Part shown: piece by piece, positions 9,201 to 17,901 of the stretch
How the letters are laid out: each line of letters begins with the position of its first letter
Numbering within the stretch: the first letter of the stretch is position 1
Translations under genes and position numbers: made by a program
From: Micrococcus sp. 2A
Lineage (GTDB): Bacteria > Actinomycetota > Actinomycetes > Actinomycetales > Micrococcaceae
Direction: 5' to 3'
Assembly (NCBI RefSeq): GCF_039519235.1
Contig: NZ_CP154351.1
Coordinates: 1,550,001 to 1,614,000 of the forward strand
DNA: 64,000 nt
The notes under the pieces: model-generated
Databases searched by the model: none
Told to the model about the DNA's origin: nothing
What the model saw: the letters and a program-made list of their open reading frames with translations, nothing else

Positions 9201-9753
9201 CGACGGCCTTGACGAAGATGGGGAAGCCGATGCCCTCCGCCTGTTCCAGGAGCCACTCGACGTCCGCGCTCGGCTCGGAGGAGGCGAGCGTGGGGATGCC
9301 CGCCTTCTTCGCGGCGCGCAGGGCCTCCACCTTGTTGCCGGTCAGCTCCAGCACGTCCGCGGGCGGGCCCACGAAGGTGATGCCGTTCTCGGCCGCCGCG
9401 CGGGCCAGGCCCGCGTTCTCGGAGAGGAAGCCGTAGCCGGGGTAGATCGCTTCCGCGCCGGCGTCCTTGGCGACGCGGATGATCTCGTCCACGTCGAGGT
9501 AGGCGCGGACCGGGTGGCCCTCCTCGCCGATGCGGTAGGCCTCGTCCGCCTTCTGGCGGTGGATGGAGTTGCGGTCCTCGACGGGGAAGACCGCGACGGT
9601 GCGGGCTCCCAGCTCGTAGCAGGCACGGAAGGCGCGCACCGCGATCTCGCCGCGGTTCGCCACGAGGACCTTGGAGAAGACGGGGGTCGAACCGGCCTCG
9701 GCCTGCCGACCCGCGGCGCTGCGGGTGGTGACGGATTCCTCAGGTGCATTCAT
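6223..9753 (-). CDS. pyc: Pyruvate carboxylase
   Basis: A biotin-dependent anaplerotic enzyme that makes oxaloacetate from pyruvate, bicarbonate and ATP. The 1,176-residue single chain has the usual order: biotin carboxylase domain starting at VLVANRGEIAVR (about 30-480), carboxyltransferase domain with FRDAHQSLLATR (about 590-860), and a C-terminal biotinyl domain with EAMKMEA, the biotin-accepting lysine being about 1140. Length fits the alpha4-type family. No good ribosome-binding site precedes the ATG. It is the longest gene of the minus-strand group and lies upstream of mtr. Confidence 0.95.
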   Translation of the reverse strand: MNAPEESVTTRSAAGRQAEAGSTPVFSKVLVANRGEIAVRAFRACYELGARTVAVFPVEDRNSIHRQKADEAYRIGEEGHPVRAYLDVDEIIRVAKDAGAEAIYPGYGFLSENAGLARAAAENGITFVGPPADVLELTGNKVEALRAAKKAGIPTLASSEPSADVEWLLEQAEGIGFPIFVKAVAGGGGRGMRRVERREDLRDSLQAAMREAETAFGDPTVFLEQAVLRPRHIEVQILADSEGNVVHLFERDCSLQRRHQKVIEMAPAPNLDEDIRQALHRDAVAFAKEMGYVNAGTVEFLVDTAGERAGQHVFIEMNPRIQVEHTVTEEVTDVDLVAAQLRIAGGATLPELGITQDSLHVRGFAMQCRITTEDPANGFRPDTGTITAYRSAGGSGVRLDGGTIYAGAEVSPHFDSMLVKLTCRGRDYATAVRRVRRALAEFRVRGVATNIPFLMNVMDDPQFLSGDVATDFIDKHPELASVNRSQDRGSKALQFLADITVNQPHGPRVEGIDPRDRLPEHPGDKRQEPDRSPFDGPSRDPAAVPPPGWRQVLLERGPEGFAAALREQTALAVTDTTFRDAHQSLLATRVRTRDLLAAAPAVAHTLPGLLSVEAWGGATYDVALRFLHEDPWKRLALLRAELPNIPIQMLLRGRNTVGYTPYPTEVTDAFVAEAAATGVDVFRIFDALNDVSQITPAIEAVRATGTAVAEAALCYTGNMTDPAETLYTLDYYLGLARRMVDAGAHVLAIKDMAGLLRPAAARELVGGLRAEFDLPVHLHTHDTAGGQLATLLAASEAGVDAVDTATASMAGTTSQVPLSALVAALEHTERDTGLGLDAATAMEPYWESVRTVYAPFEAGLPAPTGRVYRHEIPGGQLSNLRTQAIALGLGERFEQIESMYAAANGLLGNIVKVTPSSKVVGDLALQLVGQGVDPAEFGERPQDFDIPDSVVGFLRGELGDPPGGWPEPFRTKALQGRREGAGTAEVSSEDAAALAAGGQARRDTLNRLLFPAPTREYEAHREEFGDTGTLHTRDFLYGLVPGREHVVSLGRGVRLLAVLQSVSEPDEKGMRTVMLTLNGQLRQVMVRDRSVESTVRTAEKADPAAAGHVAAPFAGSVTVQVAVGDAVEAGRPVATIEAMKMEAAITAPVTGTVSRVVTEGVTPVNGGDLILVIDGQ

Positions 9754-9833
9754 ACCCCGAGTGTGTCACAGCGCACCCTGATTTCCCTTGACCTGACCCA
9801 CACATGACGCGCGGGGCCGCCGCCAGGCGGGTC

Positions 9834-10412
9834 TCAGGAGGCGCTGCGGGCGGGCCGGCGGGCGTGCCGACGCCGGGCGAGCTCGTCCGCGGGCTCGTCC
9901 GTCGCGGCGCCGAGCAGCTCGCTGGGGAGGTCGGCCAGGCTCCCCTCGACCTCACGCCACACGCGGCCCACGGCGATCCCGAAGACGCCCTGCCCGCCCT
10001 GCACGAGGTCCACGACCTCGTCCGCGGAGGTGCACTCGTACACGGAGGCGCCGTCGCTCATCAGGGTGATCTGGGCCAGGTCCGCGACGCCGCGCTCGCG
10101 CAGGTGCGCGACGGCGGTGCGGATCTGCTGGAGGGACACGCCCGTGTCCAGGAGCCGCTTGACGACCTTGAGCACGAGGATGTCGCGGAACGAGTAGAGG
10201 CGCTGAGATCCGCTGCCGGCCGCTCCGCGCACGGTGGGCACCACGAGGTCGGTGCGCGCCCAGTAGTCGAGCTGCCGGTACGTGATGCCCGCGGCCTTGC
10301 ACGCGGTCGGGCCGCGGTAGCCGACGTCGCCGTCGGGTGAGGCGGCCTCGAAGAGGCTGTCCTGCCGGCCGTCGATCACGGGCGGATGGCCGGCACCTGT
10401 CCTCGGCGTCAT
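9834..10412 (-). CDS. MerR-family regulator, Rv1830/McdR-like
   Basis: A 192-residue DNA-binding protein with a winged helix of the MerR type near residues 30-100: GYRGPTACKAAGITYRQLDYWARTD followed in order by SGSQRLYSFRDI. No metal-binding Cys cluster is seen. The ATG at 10412 is chosen because AGAAGGG lies 7 nt upstream; a longer frame to 10556 adds a low-complexity tail. The order gcvH-garA-merR-nuclease-merR matches the mycobacterial Rv1826-Rv1830 block, where the last gene is linked to cell division control. Function here is by that synteny. Confidence 0.8.
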   Translation of the reverse strand: MTPRTGAGHPPVIDGRQDSLFEAASPDGDVGYRGPTACKAAGITYRQLDYWARTDLVVPTVRGAAGSGSQRLYSFRDILVLKVVKRLLDTGVSLQQIRTAVAHLRERGVADLAQITLMSDGASVYECTSADEVVDLVQGGQGVFGIAVGRVWREVEGSLADLPSELLGAATDEPADELARRRHARRPARSAS

Positions 10413-10587
10413 GGGTGGACCCTTCTGATCATGGGCCCCCGTGCGAGATGCCGAGGACGCCCGGACGGCCCGGCCGGCGAGGCGGGGACGCGTCCTGGCG
10501 GTCCACGGCGCGGGACCCTTCTGCTCGACGGTACGTCCGAGCCCCGGGCCGGTCAACGAACCCGGCCGTGAACGGCGGTCGTGTCGC

Positions 10588-10632
10588 GCCCCCGGACCCT
10601 CCCGGCTCGGGCCCCCGGACCCTCCCGGCTCG
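10588..10632. repeat. Two 22-bp direct repeats in the 269-bp merR/DUF151 gap
   Basis: The segment gcccccggaccctcccggct plus two bases occurs at 10588-10609 and again at 10611-10632 (period 23). The gap 10413-10681 holds no gene I can support. The copies may be a regulator site or a replication slippage product. Confidence 0.7.
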
Positions 10633-10681
10633 CGCCCGCGGGGACTCGCCCGGCGTCACCGCGCGGGCCCGGGCGCACCGC

Positions 10682-11203
10682 TCAGCCGAAGTCCTCGGGG
10701 CGCACCGAGTCCAGGAAGTGACGGAAGTCGTCCAGCTCGCCCTCGTCTCCGGCCTCCTGCCCGCGCGCGTCCATCCCGGCCTCGGCCAGCACCGCGGGGT
10801 CGCACAGCACGGGGGCCTCGGCCCGCAGGGCCAGCACCACGGCGTCGGAGGCCCGGGCGTCCACGGTCGCGCCGCCGCTGAGGTGGAGCTCGGCATGCAC
10901 GACGTCGTCCCGCACCTCCGTGAGGCGGACGCGCTCGAGCGTCTGGCCCAGGGCCGCCAGGACGGAGACCAGCAGCTCGTGGGTGAGCGGCCGCGGGGTG
11001 GGTGCGGCGTCCAGGGCGAGCGCGGCGGCCGCGGCCTCCGGCGCCCCGACCCAGAGGGGCAGCATCGTGTCCCCCTCCGGGTTCAGCAGCAGGACGACGT
11101 GGTGCTGCTCCGGCAGCTCGACGCGCACGCCGAGCACCGTGAGCGGCACGTCCGGACCGCGCCTGCGCGGTCCGCGGGCCTTGCCGTCCCCGCCCTCAGT
11201 CAT
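10682..11203 (-). CDS. Bifunctional nuclease domain (DUF151) protein, Rv1829-like
   Basis: A 173-residue protein. The DUF151 core runs from VLGVRVELPEQHHVVLL to DARASDAVVLALRAEAP, which includes the family's conserved SDAVxLA stretch. Members have been reported as nucleases or left uncharacterised; the role here is unknown. Its start overlaps the end of the FtsR-like gene by 8 nt, so the two are probably co-translated. The C-terminus is acidic. Confidence 0.8.
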   Translation of the reverse strand: MTEGGDGKARGPRRRGPDVPLTVLGVRVELPEQHHVVLLLNPEGDTMLPLWVGAPEAAAAALALDAAPTPRPLTHELLVSVLAALGQTLERVRLTEVRDDVVHAELHLSGGATVDARASDAVVLALRAEAPVLCDPAVLAEAGMDARGQEAGDEGELDDFRHFLDSVRPEDFG

Positions 11204-11951
11204 CCCACTGCTCCAGGCCGGTGCTCACCAGCGCGGAGTGCAGCTGGAGGCACGCCTCGGCGATCTCGTGGGCCCGGCGGGCCACGCGGGTGCGGGTCGC
11301 GGCGTCGCGGCGCGACGTCAGGGGCACGACGGCCCGCTCCACGAGGCCGAGCTCCCGGTCCGCTGCCGCACGGAAGGGGCGCAGGTGGCGCGGTTCGAGC
11401 CCGTGGGCGGCCAGGGCGACGGCGGCCCTCGCCACGCTCACGGCGTGCACGCTGTACCCGTCGTCGTCGTCCACGGGGAGCAGGGAGTACTTCTCGAGCT
11501 CCTCCAGCAGCTCCTCCGCCGCCCCGGAGTCCCGCGCGAGCTCGGCGCGGGACCGCCGCCGCTCGCCTCCGGCCACCTCGTGGCCGAGGCGCTCGGCCTC
11601 GGACTGGGGGGCCAGCGTGACCCCGCCCGGCAGGTCCTGGGGGCGCTCGCCGCGGTCGATGGCGTCGAGGTGCTCCCGGATCACCTTCAACGGGAGGAAC
11701 TGGTCGCGCTGGAGGGTGAGCACGAACCGCAGCCGGTCGACGTCGGCCGGGGTGTAGCGGCGGTATCCGGCCGGGGTGCGCTCCGGATGGACCAGGCCGC
11801 GCTCCTGGAGGAATCGGACCTTGGAGGCGCTCACGGCGGGGAAGTGCGGCTTGAGCTCGGCCACCACGTCCCCGATGCCGAGCGCGCCGAGCGGCCGCGT
11901 CCCCGCGTCGGTGCGGGACGGCGGCGTCGGCTCGTCGGAGGGGGCGCTCAC
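11196..11951 (-). CDS. ftsR: MerR-family regulator FtsR (Rv1828-like)
   Basis: A 251-residue regulator. The N-terminal winged helix includes LGIGDVVAELKPHFPAVSAS (26-45), KVRFLQERGLVHPERTPAG and YRRYTPADVDRLRFVLTLQRD; the C-terminal half is helical. FtsR in Corynebacterium activates ftsZ, and Rv1828 is the mycobacterial ortholog. The gene sits between garA and the DUF151 gene as in those genomes and overlaps the latter by 8 nt. Orthology rests on synteny plus the MerR fold. Confidence 0.78.
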   Translation of the reverse strand: MSAPSDEPTPPSRTDAGTRPLGALGIGDVVAELKPHFPAVSASKVRFLQERGLVHPERTPAGYRRYTPADVDRLRFVLTLQRDQFLPLKVIREHLDAIDRGERPQDLPGGVTLAPQSEAERLGHEVAGGERRRSRAELARDSGAAEELLEELEKYSLLPVDDDDGYSVHAVSVARAAVALAAHGLEPRHLRPFRAAADRELGLVERAVVPLTSRRDAATRTRVARRAHEIAEACLQLHSALVSTGLEQWDD

Positions 11952-11967
11952 GGAGCGGAGGCGGCGC

Positions 11968-12393
11968 TCAGGCGCCGGCGACGCCGGCGTAGTAGGCGAG
12001 GCGGTACTTGCCGATCTGCACCTGCATGCCGGAGCGCAGGCGCACCTCGTCCACCCGGTCGTTGTTCACGTAGGTGCCGTTGAGGGAGTTCATGTCCACG
12101 ATCCGGTGCCCGCCGCCCTCCGCGCGCAGCTCGGCGTGGCGGCGGGAGACGGTCACGTCGTCGAGGAAGATGTCCGCGTCCGGATGGCGGCCCACGGTCA
12201 CCACGGGCTGGTCCAGGAGGAAGCGCGCCCCGTGGTCGGGGCCGCCGTGGGCCAGCAGCAGCGCGGAGCCGACGGGCAGCGCGCGCACCGCATCGGACTC
12301 CTCCGGGGTGAGGTCGGCCGCCACGAGGGGGGCGAGCTCCGTCAGGCTGATGGAGGAGGTGTGGAGGTCCGGTTCGTGTCCGGGCTGCTGCAT
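11968..12393 (-). CDS. garA: FHA-domain signalling protein GarA
   Basis: A 141-residue forkhead-associated protein. In relatives it switches 2-oxoglutarate metabolism (ketoglutarate dehydrogenase and glutamate dehydrogenase) according to phosphorylation by Ser/Thr kinases. The FHA core is clear: VGRHPDADIFLDD (67-79) with Arg69, TVSRRHAE (81-88) and SLNGTYVN (103-110). The usual N-terminal ETTS phospho-threonine motif is not present; the nearest equivalent is LHTSS (10-14). It is 16 nt upstream of ftsR in the same direction, so probably one operon with gcvH upstream. Confidence 0.88.
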   Translation of the reverse strand: MQQPGHEPDLHTSSISLTELAPLVAADLTPEESDAVRALPVGSALLLAHGGPDHGARFLLDQPVVTVGRHPDADIFLDDVTVSRRHAELRAEGGGHRIVDMNSLNGTYVNNDRVDEVRLRSGMQVQIGKYRLAYYAGVAGA

Positions 12394-12444
12394 GGGGTGC
12401 TCCTGTGCGCGGGCCCCCGACGCGCGGGGGTGGTGTGGGTGCCG

Positions 12445-12484
12445 CCGACGCCGCCCCCGCGCGAAGGGGGCGGGGCGGCGTCGG
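12445..12484 (-). terminator. Hairpin after gcvH
   Basis: Arms at 12445-12457 and 12472-12484 pair over 13 bp. It lies directly after the gcvH stop and before garA. The absence of a T tract makes partial termination or RNA stabilisation possible. Confidence 0.5.
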
Positions 12485-12494
12485 AGGGAGGGGA

Positions 12495-12881
12495 TCAGCT
12501 GACGTGCGAGGCGTAGCCCTCGGCGTCCATGAGGCCGTCGAGCTCGGCGGCGTCGGAGAGGGTGATCTCCAGCAGCCAGCCGCCCTCGTACGAGGCGCTG
12601 TTGACGAGGCCGGGCTCGCCGTCGAGCTCCTCGTTGACGGCCGAGACCGTGCCGGACACCGGGGCGTAGATGTCGGAGACCGACTTGGTGGACTCGACCT
12701 CACCGACAGCGGTGCCCGCGGTGACCTCGGTGCCGACCTCGGGGAGGTCGACGTAGACCACGTCGCCGAGGGCGTCCTGGGCGAAGTCGGTGATGCCGAC
12801 GCGCACGGTGCCCGCGGCGTCGGCCTCGGCGATCCACTCGTGCTCGGCGGAGTACTTCAGTCCTGCGGGGATGGTGCTCAT
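12495..12881 (-). CDS. gcvH: Glycine cleavage system H protein
   Basis: The lipoyl carrier that shuttles the methylamine group between the P and T proteins of glycine cleavage. It has 128 residues, the normal size. The lipoylated lysine is Lys66 in [15 protein letters not shown], and the N-terminal KYSAEHEW motif is present. ATG 12881 is preceded by GAAGGGG about 8 nt upstream. gcvT and gcvP are not in the window. Location upstream of garA is conserved in actinobacteria. Confidence 0.95.
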   Translation of the reverse strand: MSTIPAGLKYSAEHEWIAEADAAGTVRVGITDFAQDALGDVVYVDLPEVGTEVTAGTAVGEVESTKSVSDIYAPVSGTVSAVNEELDGEPGLVNSASYEGGWLLEITLSDAAELDGLMDAEGYASHVS

Positions 12882-12982
12882 CGGGAGGGCCCCTTCACTG
12901 GTGGAGACGACGGTGGGTGCTCTCCAGCACCTTACCGAATCCGCGGGTGACTCGCGCCACCGCACGGCACTCGGAACGCTCG

Positions 12983-13012
12983 GCGCCCCGCACCGGGAGG
13001 GGTGCGGGGCGC
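12983..13012 (-). terminator. Terminator of the POT transporter gene
   Basis: A perfect 12-bp stem (12983-12994 with 13001-13012) and 6-nt loop stand between the transporter stop at 13060 and gcvH. Confidence 0.65.
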
Positions 13013-13059
13013 GGAGCGGGCCTGCGACGGCGCGCGGGCCGGGAGGGGAACGGCGTGCG

Positions 13060-14598
13060 TCAGCGCACGCCGCGCATGCCGCGGCGGATGGCCGGGGCCA
13101 ACAGGAGCATGAGCAGGCCCACGCCCACGGTCACGGCGCCGATGACGCCGAAGTAGCCGGCCTCGTTCTGCTCGGAGTAGGACCCGGCGAGGGACCCGGC
13201 GAGGGCCGAGCCCAGCGCGACGGCGAGGTTGAACAGTGCCACCGTCATCACGGGGAAGGCCGCGGGCGCCAGCTTCGTGGACAGGGAGAGGCCGACGGGC
13301 GACACCATCAGTTCGCCCAGCGTCATGACGAAGAGGATCAGCGTGAGCCACAGCAGCGGCACGGAGGCCACGCCCGCCATGGGGATGAAGAGCAGGAACG
13401 CGAGGCCGATCAGGAGGATGCCGATGCCGAACTTCACCGGGGTGGAGGGCTGGCGGTTCCCGAGGCGGGTCCACAGGGCCGCGTAGATCGGCGCGAAGGC
13501 GATGATGAACACCGGATTGATCGAGTTGACCCACTCCATCGGGGCCTCCCAGCCGGCGACGACGCGGTCGAGGCGGTTCTCCGAGTACAGGGCCACCACG
13601 GTGAACTGCTGCTGGAACAGCGCGAAGAACACCGCGGTGCCGACGAAGAGCGGGATGAAGGCCTTCACGCGCGACCGCTCGTCCGCGTCCACCTTGGACG
13701 AGGTCAGGAGCATCACGAAGATCCCGACCGCCGCGAGGGCGGAGAGCGCGACGACGGCGTCGGCGAGGTTGTCCACCGTCACCAGTCCGGTGAGGAACAG
13801 CGCCGCGACGACGGCCACGGCGGCGAGCGCGATGAGCGCCCAGCGGCCGTACTGGGAGCGCGGCAGCGGGTCCGGGACGCCGTGCACGCTGTCCGGGAGG
13901 TCCGTGCGCGTCAGGGCGTACTGCGTCAGGCCGATGGCCATGCCCGCCGCGGCGAGGCCGAAGCCCACGTGGAAGCCCCACATGTCGCGGGCCCAGCCCG
14001 TGAGGAGCGGGCCGATGAGGGCGCCGATGTTCACGCCCATGTAGAAGATGGAGAAGCCGGCGTCACGGGCCCGGTCGCCCTTGGCGTAGAGCGAGCCCAC
14101 GATGTTGGCCGCGTTCGCCTTGAGGCCGCCGGAGCCGATGGCCACGAGGAAGAGGCCGAGGATGAGGCCCGGCACGCCCGGGACGAGGGCGAGGGCGATG
14201 TGGCCGAGCATGATCCCGATGGCGGAGAAGAACAGGGTCTTCTCGGAGCCGATCAGGCGGTCGGCGACCCAGCCGCCGAGGATGCAGAAGACGTAGACCA
14301 TGCCGCCGTACGCGCCCACGATGCCCGTGGCGACCGCGCGGTCGATCCCCAGGCCGCCGTCCGCGACGGACCAGTACATGTAGTACACGAGCATGGCCTG
14401 CATGCCGTAGAAGGAGAACCGCTCCCACATCTCCACGGAGAAGATGTTGGCGAGGGATCCGGGCTGGCCGAAGAACCGCCGGCCCGAGGGGTTGTGCGCG
14501 TCCGGCGCGCCGGGCGACGGCGCCATGGCGGGGTTCACGCGGGCGGAGGGCTCGACGTCGGGCGCGGAGCCGGGGGCGGTGTCTGTGCGATGGATCAC
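13060..14598 (-). CDS. POT-family proton-dependent oligopeptide transporter
   Basis: A cytoplasmic-membrane transporter of about 512 residues with roughly 12-14 hydrophobic segments. The family signature after the cytosolic N-terminal tail is [19 protein letters not shown], the E-R-F-S-x-Y-G motif of PTR2 proteins that couples proton to peptide movement. It imports di- and tripeptides in known members. The start is uncertain: GTG 14598 is used (GGGAGG 11 nt upstream); an internal ATG at 14526 would trim 24 residues of the hydrophilic tail. It diverges from apt. Confidence 0.85.
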   Translation of the reverse strand: MIHRTDTAPGSAPDVEPSARVNPAMAPSPGAPDAHNPSGRRFFGQPGSLANIFSVEMWERFSFYGMQAMLVYYMYWSVADGGLGIDRAVATGIVGAYGGMVYVFCILGGWVADRLIGSEKTLFFSAIGIMLGHIALALVPGVPGLILGLFLVAIGSGGLKANAANIVGSLYAKGDRARDAGFSIFYMGVNIGALIGPLLTGWARDMWGFHVGFGLAAAGMAIGLTQYALTRTDLPDSVHGVPDPLPRSQYGRWALIALAAVAVVAALFLTGLVTVDNLADAVVALSALAAVGIFVMLLTSSKVDADERSRVKAFIPLFVGTAVFFALFQQQFTVVALYSENRLDRVVAGWEAPMEWVNSINPVFIIAFAPIYAALWTRLGNRQPSTPVKFGIGILLIGLAFLLFIPMAGVASVPLLWLTLILFVMTLGELMVSPVGLSLSTKLAPAAFPVMTVALFNLAVALGSALAGSLAGSYSEQNEAGYFGVIGAVTVGVGLLMLLLAPAIRRGMRGVR

Positions 14599-14739
14599 CG
14601 ATCCACTGTCCTCCCGGACGCCCTCGTTATCAAACTGACAAGGGGTGATGCTCGACACTCGACGGACGTTGCGGGGGCGGCGGGCTCTCTCATCCCGCGC
14701 GCGGAGGGCCACCCGCGGGCGCCCGTCTACGCTGGCCCG

Positions 14740-15261
14740 ATGCCGCACTCCCCCGAGATCGACCGCGCCCGCTCCCTGATCCGCGTCGTCCAGGACCACC
14801 CCGTCCCGGGCGTGGCGTTCCAGGACATCACCCCGCTCCTGGCCGACGCCCGGGCGTTCCGGGCGTGCGTGGAGGCGCTGGTGGAGCCTTTCGCGGGGTC
14901 GTTCGACGTGGTGGCCGGGGTGGAGGCCCGCGGCTTCCTGCTGGCAGGCGCCGCCGCGGTGCTCACGGGCACGGGACTCGTGCCGCTGCGCAAGGCGGGC
15001 AGGCTCCCCGCCCCGGTGGCCTCCGCGAGCTATGCGCTGGAGTACGGGGAGGCCGCCATCGAGGTCTCCGCCGACCTGCACGCGGGAGACCGCGTCCTCG
15101 TCCTCGACGACGTCCTGGCCACGGGCGGCACGCTCGCCGCGGCGGCGCGGCTGGTGAGGGAGCGGGGGGCACACGTGGCCGGCGCGGCGTGCCTGCTCGA
15201 GCTCGAGAGCCTCGGCGGACGGGCGGCCGTGCCCGATGCCCACGCACTCATCCGCGTCTGA
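14740..15261 (+). CDS. apt: Adenine phosphoribosyltransferase
   Basis: A purine salvage enzyme that makes AMP from adenine and PRPP. The 173-residue protein has the early PGVAFQDITPLL motif, GVEARGFLLAGA and the PRPP-binding VLVLDDVLATGGT. A -10-like TACGCT (14728-14733) is followed by 6 nt and the ATG, so a leaderless mRNA is likely. In many actinobacteria apt lies near relA or secD; here it stands beside the peptide transporter and tRNA-Pro. Confidence 0.93.
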   Translation: MPHSPEIDRARSLIRVVQDHPVPGVAFQDITPLLADARAFRACVEALVEPFAGSFDVVAGVEARGFLLAGAAAVLTGTGLVPLRKAGRLPAPVASASYALEYGEAAIEVSADLHAGDRVLVLDDVLATGGTLAAAARLVRERGAHVAGAACLLELESLGGRAAVPDAHALIRV

Positions 15262-15313
15262 CCCGGACGGGCGGTCACATGGACGGCCCGTCACACCGAC
15301 GGGCCCGCACGCA

Positions 15314-15352
15314 GAAGGACCCGGCCCCGCCTGCGGCGGAACCGGGTCCTTC
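15314..15352. terminator. Bidirectional terminator between apt and tRNA-Pro
   Basis: An 11-bp stem (15314-15324 with 15342-15352) lies between two convergent transcripts, 50 nt after the apt stop and just past the tRNA 3' end. Confidence 0.65.
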
Positions 15353-15358
15353 GATCGG

Positions 15359-15432
<74 letters not shown>

Positions 15433-15770
15433 TGGCGACTCCGCGTCCTGCGCGGTTCGGCACCCGATGATCCTACACCGCCCCCGGCCGGGAGGCGAAT
15501 CGGCGAGGACGACGCGGCGGGGACCCGCCGCCCGGAGACGAACAAGGGGCCCACGTCCGCTTCCGCGACCATGCACCCCTTGCCCCTGTACCAAGGGTGA
15601 CCCGACCGAGAGTCCCCCGGTGTCCGCGGCCTTCGCCGAGGCGTCCCGCGGTGGTCTACACGCATCTGCGGCAGGGCCGTCCCGGGGGACGGCACGAACC
15701 ATCGATGATCATGCGTACGCAGGCGAGGATAGCACGGGAGCCGCCTCCCGCCGTGCCACGGCGCCGCAGG
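15433..15770. other. Intergenic region without a recognised gene
   Basis: These 338 bases lie upstream of tRNA-Pro and downstream of the lipoprotein gene. An imperfect hairpin is at 15574-15599. I see no coding frame that I would defend; the frames present have no ribosome-binding site or family likeness. Confidence 0.5.
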
Positions 15771-16259
15771 TCAGAACGTGAACGCGCGGTCCCCCACGCG
15801 GAACTCCACGTCCTTCAGGTCCGGCATGGACTCCTTGGCCCTCTCGGCGGCGTCCCGCAGCTGATCCTCGAGCTCGGCGGGGTCCGCGGAGAGGACGTCG
15901 TCGGCGTAGTCCACGATCACCCTGCCCTCCTCCTTCATGGCCTCCACGTCCACGACGTCGTCCACGGAGGGCAGGGAGGACACGAGCTCGTCGGCCGTGG
16001 CCTGCGCGTCCTCGGAGGCGTCGCCGAGCCCGGAGAGGGCGTCCTCGGCCCGCTGCCGCAGGTCCGGGAGGTCGACCCGGCGGTCGGCCTCGTCCTCGAG
16101 CTCCTGGATGCGCTGCTCGGCCCTGGAGATCCGCTCGTTCGCGCTCTCCAGGGCGGCCTGGGTGTCGGAGTCGTCCGCGGCACAGCCGCTGAGGGTCAGC
16201 GCCAGGGCGGCGACGGCGGCCATCGAGGCCGCGGGGCGGGGGCGTCGGCGGGTTCTCAT
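15771..16259 (-). CDS. Small predicted lipoprotein with coiled coil
   Basis: A 162-residue protein. The N-terminus has arginines, a hydrophobic run and a lipobox LSGC at 23-26, so it should be lipidated at Cys26 and anchored outside the membrane. Residues about 30-60 (ANERISRAEQRIQELEDEAD) have a coiled-coil pattern; the rest is acidic and helical. I do not recognise a family. It is a single gene between tRNA-Pro and der, set off by a hairpin on its upstream side. Confidence 0.7.
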   Translation of the reverse strand: MRTRRRPRPAASMAAVAALALTLSGCAADDSDTQAALESANERISRAEQRIQELEDEADRRVDLPDLRQRAEDALSGLGDASEDAQATADELVSSLPSVDDVVDVEAMKEEGRVIVDYADDVLSADPAELEDQLRDAAERAKESMPDLKDVEFRVGDRAFTF

Positions 16260-16305
16260 GGATCCAGGCTAGCCGGGCGGCATGGACGCCGCATGGGAGC
16301 ACCGC

Positions 16306-16350
16306 CTCCGCCGCCTGGGAGTCCACGAGCGGCGGACTCCCCCGGCGGAG
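16306..16350 (-). terminator. Terminator after der
   Basis: A two-part stem (CTCCGCCG with CGGCGGAG outside, GGGAGTCC with GGACTCCC inside) follows the der stop at 16363, closing the parA-to-der gene series. Confidence 0.55.
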
Positions 16351-16362
16351 GGGGTGCCGGCG

Positions 16363-17901
16363 TCAGCGGCGGCGGCCGCGCTTCTCGCGCACGCGCATGC
16401 CGATCTCGATCGGCGTGCCCTCGAACCCGAAGGTCTCGCGGAGGCGGCGCGTGATGAAGCGGCGGTAGCCCGGATCCAGGAAGCCCGTCGTGAACAGCAC
16501 GAACTTCGGGGGGCGGACCGAGGCCTGCGTCGCGAAGAGGATGCGGGGCTGCTTGCCGCCGCGCAGCGGGTGCGGGTGCGCGGCCACGAGCTCGCCGAGG
16601 AACGCGTTGAGCTTGCCCGTGGGGATGCGGGTCTCCCACGAGTCGAGCGCCGTGTCCAGCGCGGGCACGAGGCGGTCCTTGTGCCAGCCGGTGAGCGCCG
16701 AGATGTTCACGCGCGGAGCCCACGCCACGTGCGCGAGGTCCCGGTCGATCTCCTTCTCGAGCTGCTCACGGCGGTCCTCGTCCACCTTGTCCCACTTGTT
16801 GAACGCCACCACGAGGGCGCGGCCGGACTCGAGCGCCATCTGCAGGATGCGCACGTCCTGCTCCGAGATGACCGAGGGGGCCTCCAGGAGGACCACGGCC
16901 ACCTCGGCCCGGTCCAGGGCGGACGCGGTGCGCAGGGAGGCGTAGTAGTCCGCCCCGTGCGCCATGTGCTGGCGGCGGCGGATGCCCGCCGTGTCCACGA
17001 AGCGCCACAGGCGCCCGCCGAGCTCGATCAGCTCGTCCACCGGGTCACGGGTCGTGCCCGCGAGGTCGTCCACCACCACGCGGTCGGAGCCCGCGAGCTT
17101 GTTCAGCAGGGAGGACTTGCCCACGTTCGGGCGGCCCACGAGGGCGACGCGGCGGGGGCCGCCACGCGGCACCAGGCCCCCGTGCGCCGACTCCTCGGGG
17201 AGCGCCTCGAGGGCGGCGTCCAGCAGGTCGGCCACGCCGCGGCCGTGCACGGCCGAGACGGGCTGGGGGTAGCCGAAGCCGAGGGACCACAGCGAGGCCG
17301 CCTCGGCCTCCTGCACCATGTCGTCCACCTTGTTGGCGGCCACGATCACGGGGCGGTCCTTGCGACGCAGCATGGTCACCACGGCCTCGTCGGTGGAGGT
17401 CATGCCCACGGTGGAGTCCACCACGAACACCACGGCGTCGGCCACGTCCACCGCCAGCTCGGCCTGCTCGGCCACGCGGCGGTGGATGCCCTTCGCGTCG
17501 TGCTCCCAGCCGCCGGTGTCCACCACGGTGAAGGTGCGGCCGTTCCACTCCGCCTCGTAGGAGACGCGGTCACGGGTCACTCCCGGCACGTCCTCCACCA
17601 CGGCCTCGCGGCGGCCGATGATGCGGTTCACGAGGGTGGACTTGCCCACGTTGGGGCGGCCCACGATCGCGAGCACCGGGGGCACGGGCGCATCGGGCTC
17701 GAGGTCGTCGTCCACGTCCCAGTCGCCCAGGAGCGCGGCGTCCTCGTCGTCCAGCTCGTAGTCGGCCAGGCCGGCGCGCAGCGAGGCGGCCCGCGCGGCG
17801 GCCTCCTCGTCGCTCATCGCGGCGAGGCGCTCGGCCACCTTGTCGTCGCCCGCGGGCGTGTACTCGTCGTCCTCGGGGCGGTTCTGCGGGTTCTCGCTCA
17901 T
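16363..17901 (-). CDS. der: Ribosome biogenesis GTPase Der (EngA)
   Basis: A double GTPase needed for 50S subunit assembly. The 512-residue protein has two P-loops, GRPNVGKST (81-89) and GRPNVGKSS (256-264), matching NKVD and NKWD base-recognition motifs and a C-terminal KH-like domain ending in a basic tail REKRGRRR. An acidic N-terminal extension of about 75 residues precedes the first domain, as in other actinobacteria. Its ATG overlaps the cmk stop by four bases (17898-17901), showing translational coupling. Confidence 0.95.
   Translation of the reverse strand: MSENPQNRPEDDEYTPAGDDKVAERLAAMSDEEAAARAASLRAGLADYELDDEDAALLGDWDVDDDLEPDAPVPPVLAIVGRPNVGKSTLVNRIIGRREAVVEDVPGVTRDRVSYEAEWNGRTFTVVDTGGWEHDAKGIHRRVAEQAELAVDVADAVVFVVDSTVGMTSTDEAVVTMLRRKDRPVIVAANKVDDMVQEAEAASLWSLGFGYPQPVSAVHGRGVADLLDAALEALPEESAHGGLVPRGGPRRVALVGRPNVGKSSLLNKLAGSDRVVVDDLAGTTRDPVDELIELGGRLWRFVDTAGIRRRQHMAHGADYYASLRTASALDRAEVAVVLLEAPSVISEQDVRILQMALESGRALVVAFNKWDKVDEDRREQLEKEIDRDLAHVAWAPRVNISALTGWHKDRLVPALDTALDSWETRIPTGKLNAFLGELVAAHPHPLRGGKQPRILFATQASVRPPKFVLFTTGFLDPGYRRFITRRLRETFGFEGTPIEIGMRVREKRGRRR

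Noticed and set aside
6430..9807. Very long open frames opposite pyc, rluB, recN, der and the Pls-like gene
   Set aside because: High-GC codon bias leaves antisense frames open; these have low-complexity Arg/Gly/His-rich products and no ribosome-binding sites or domains.
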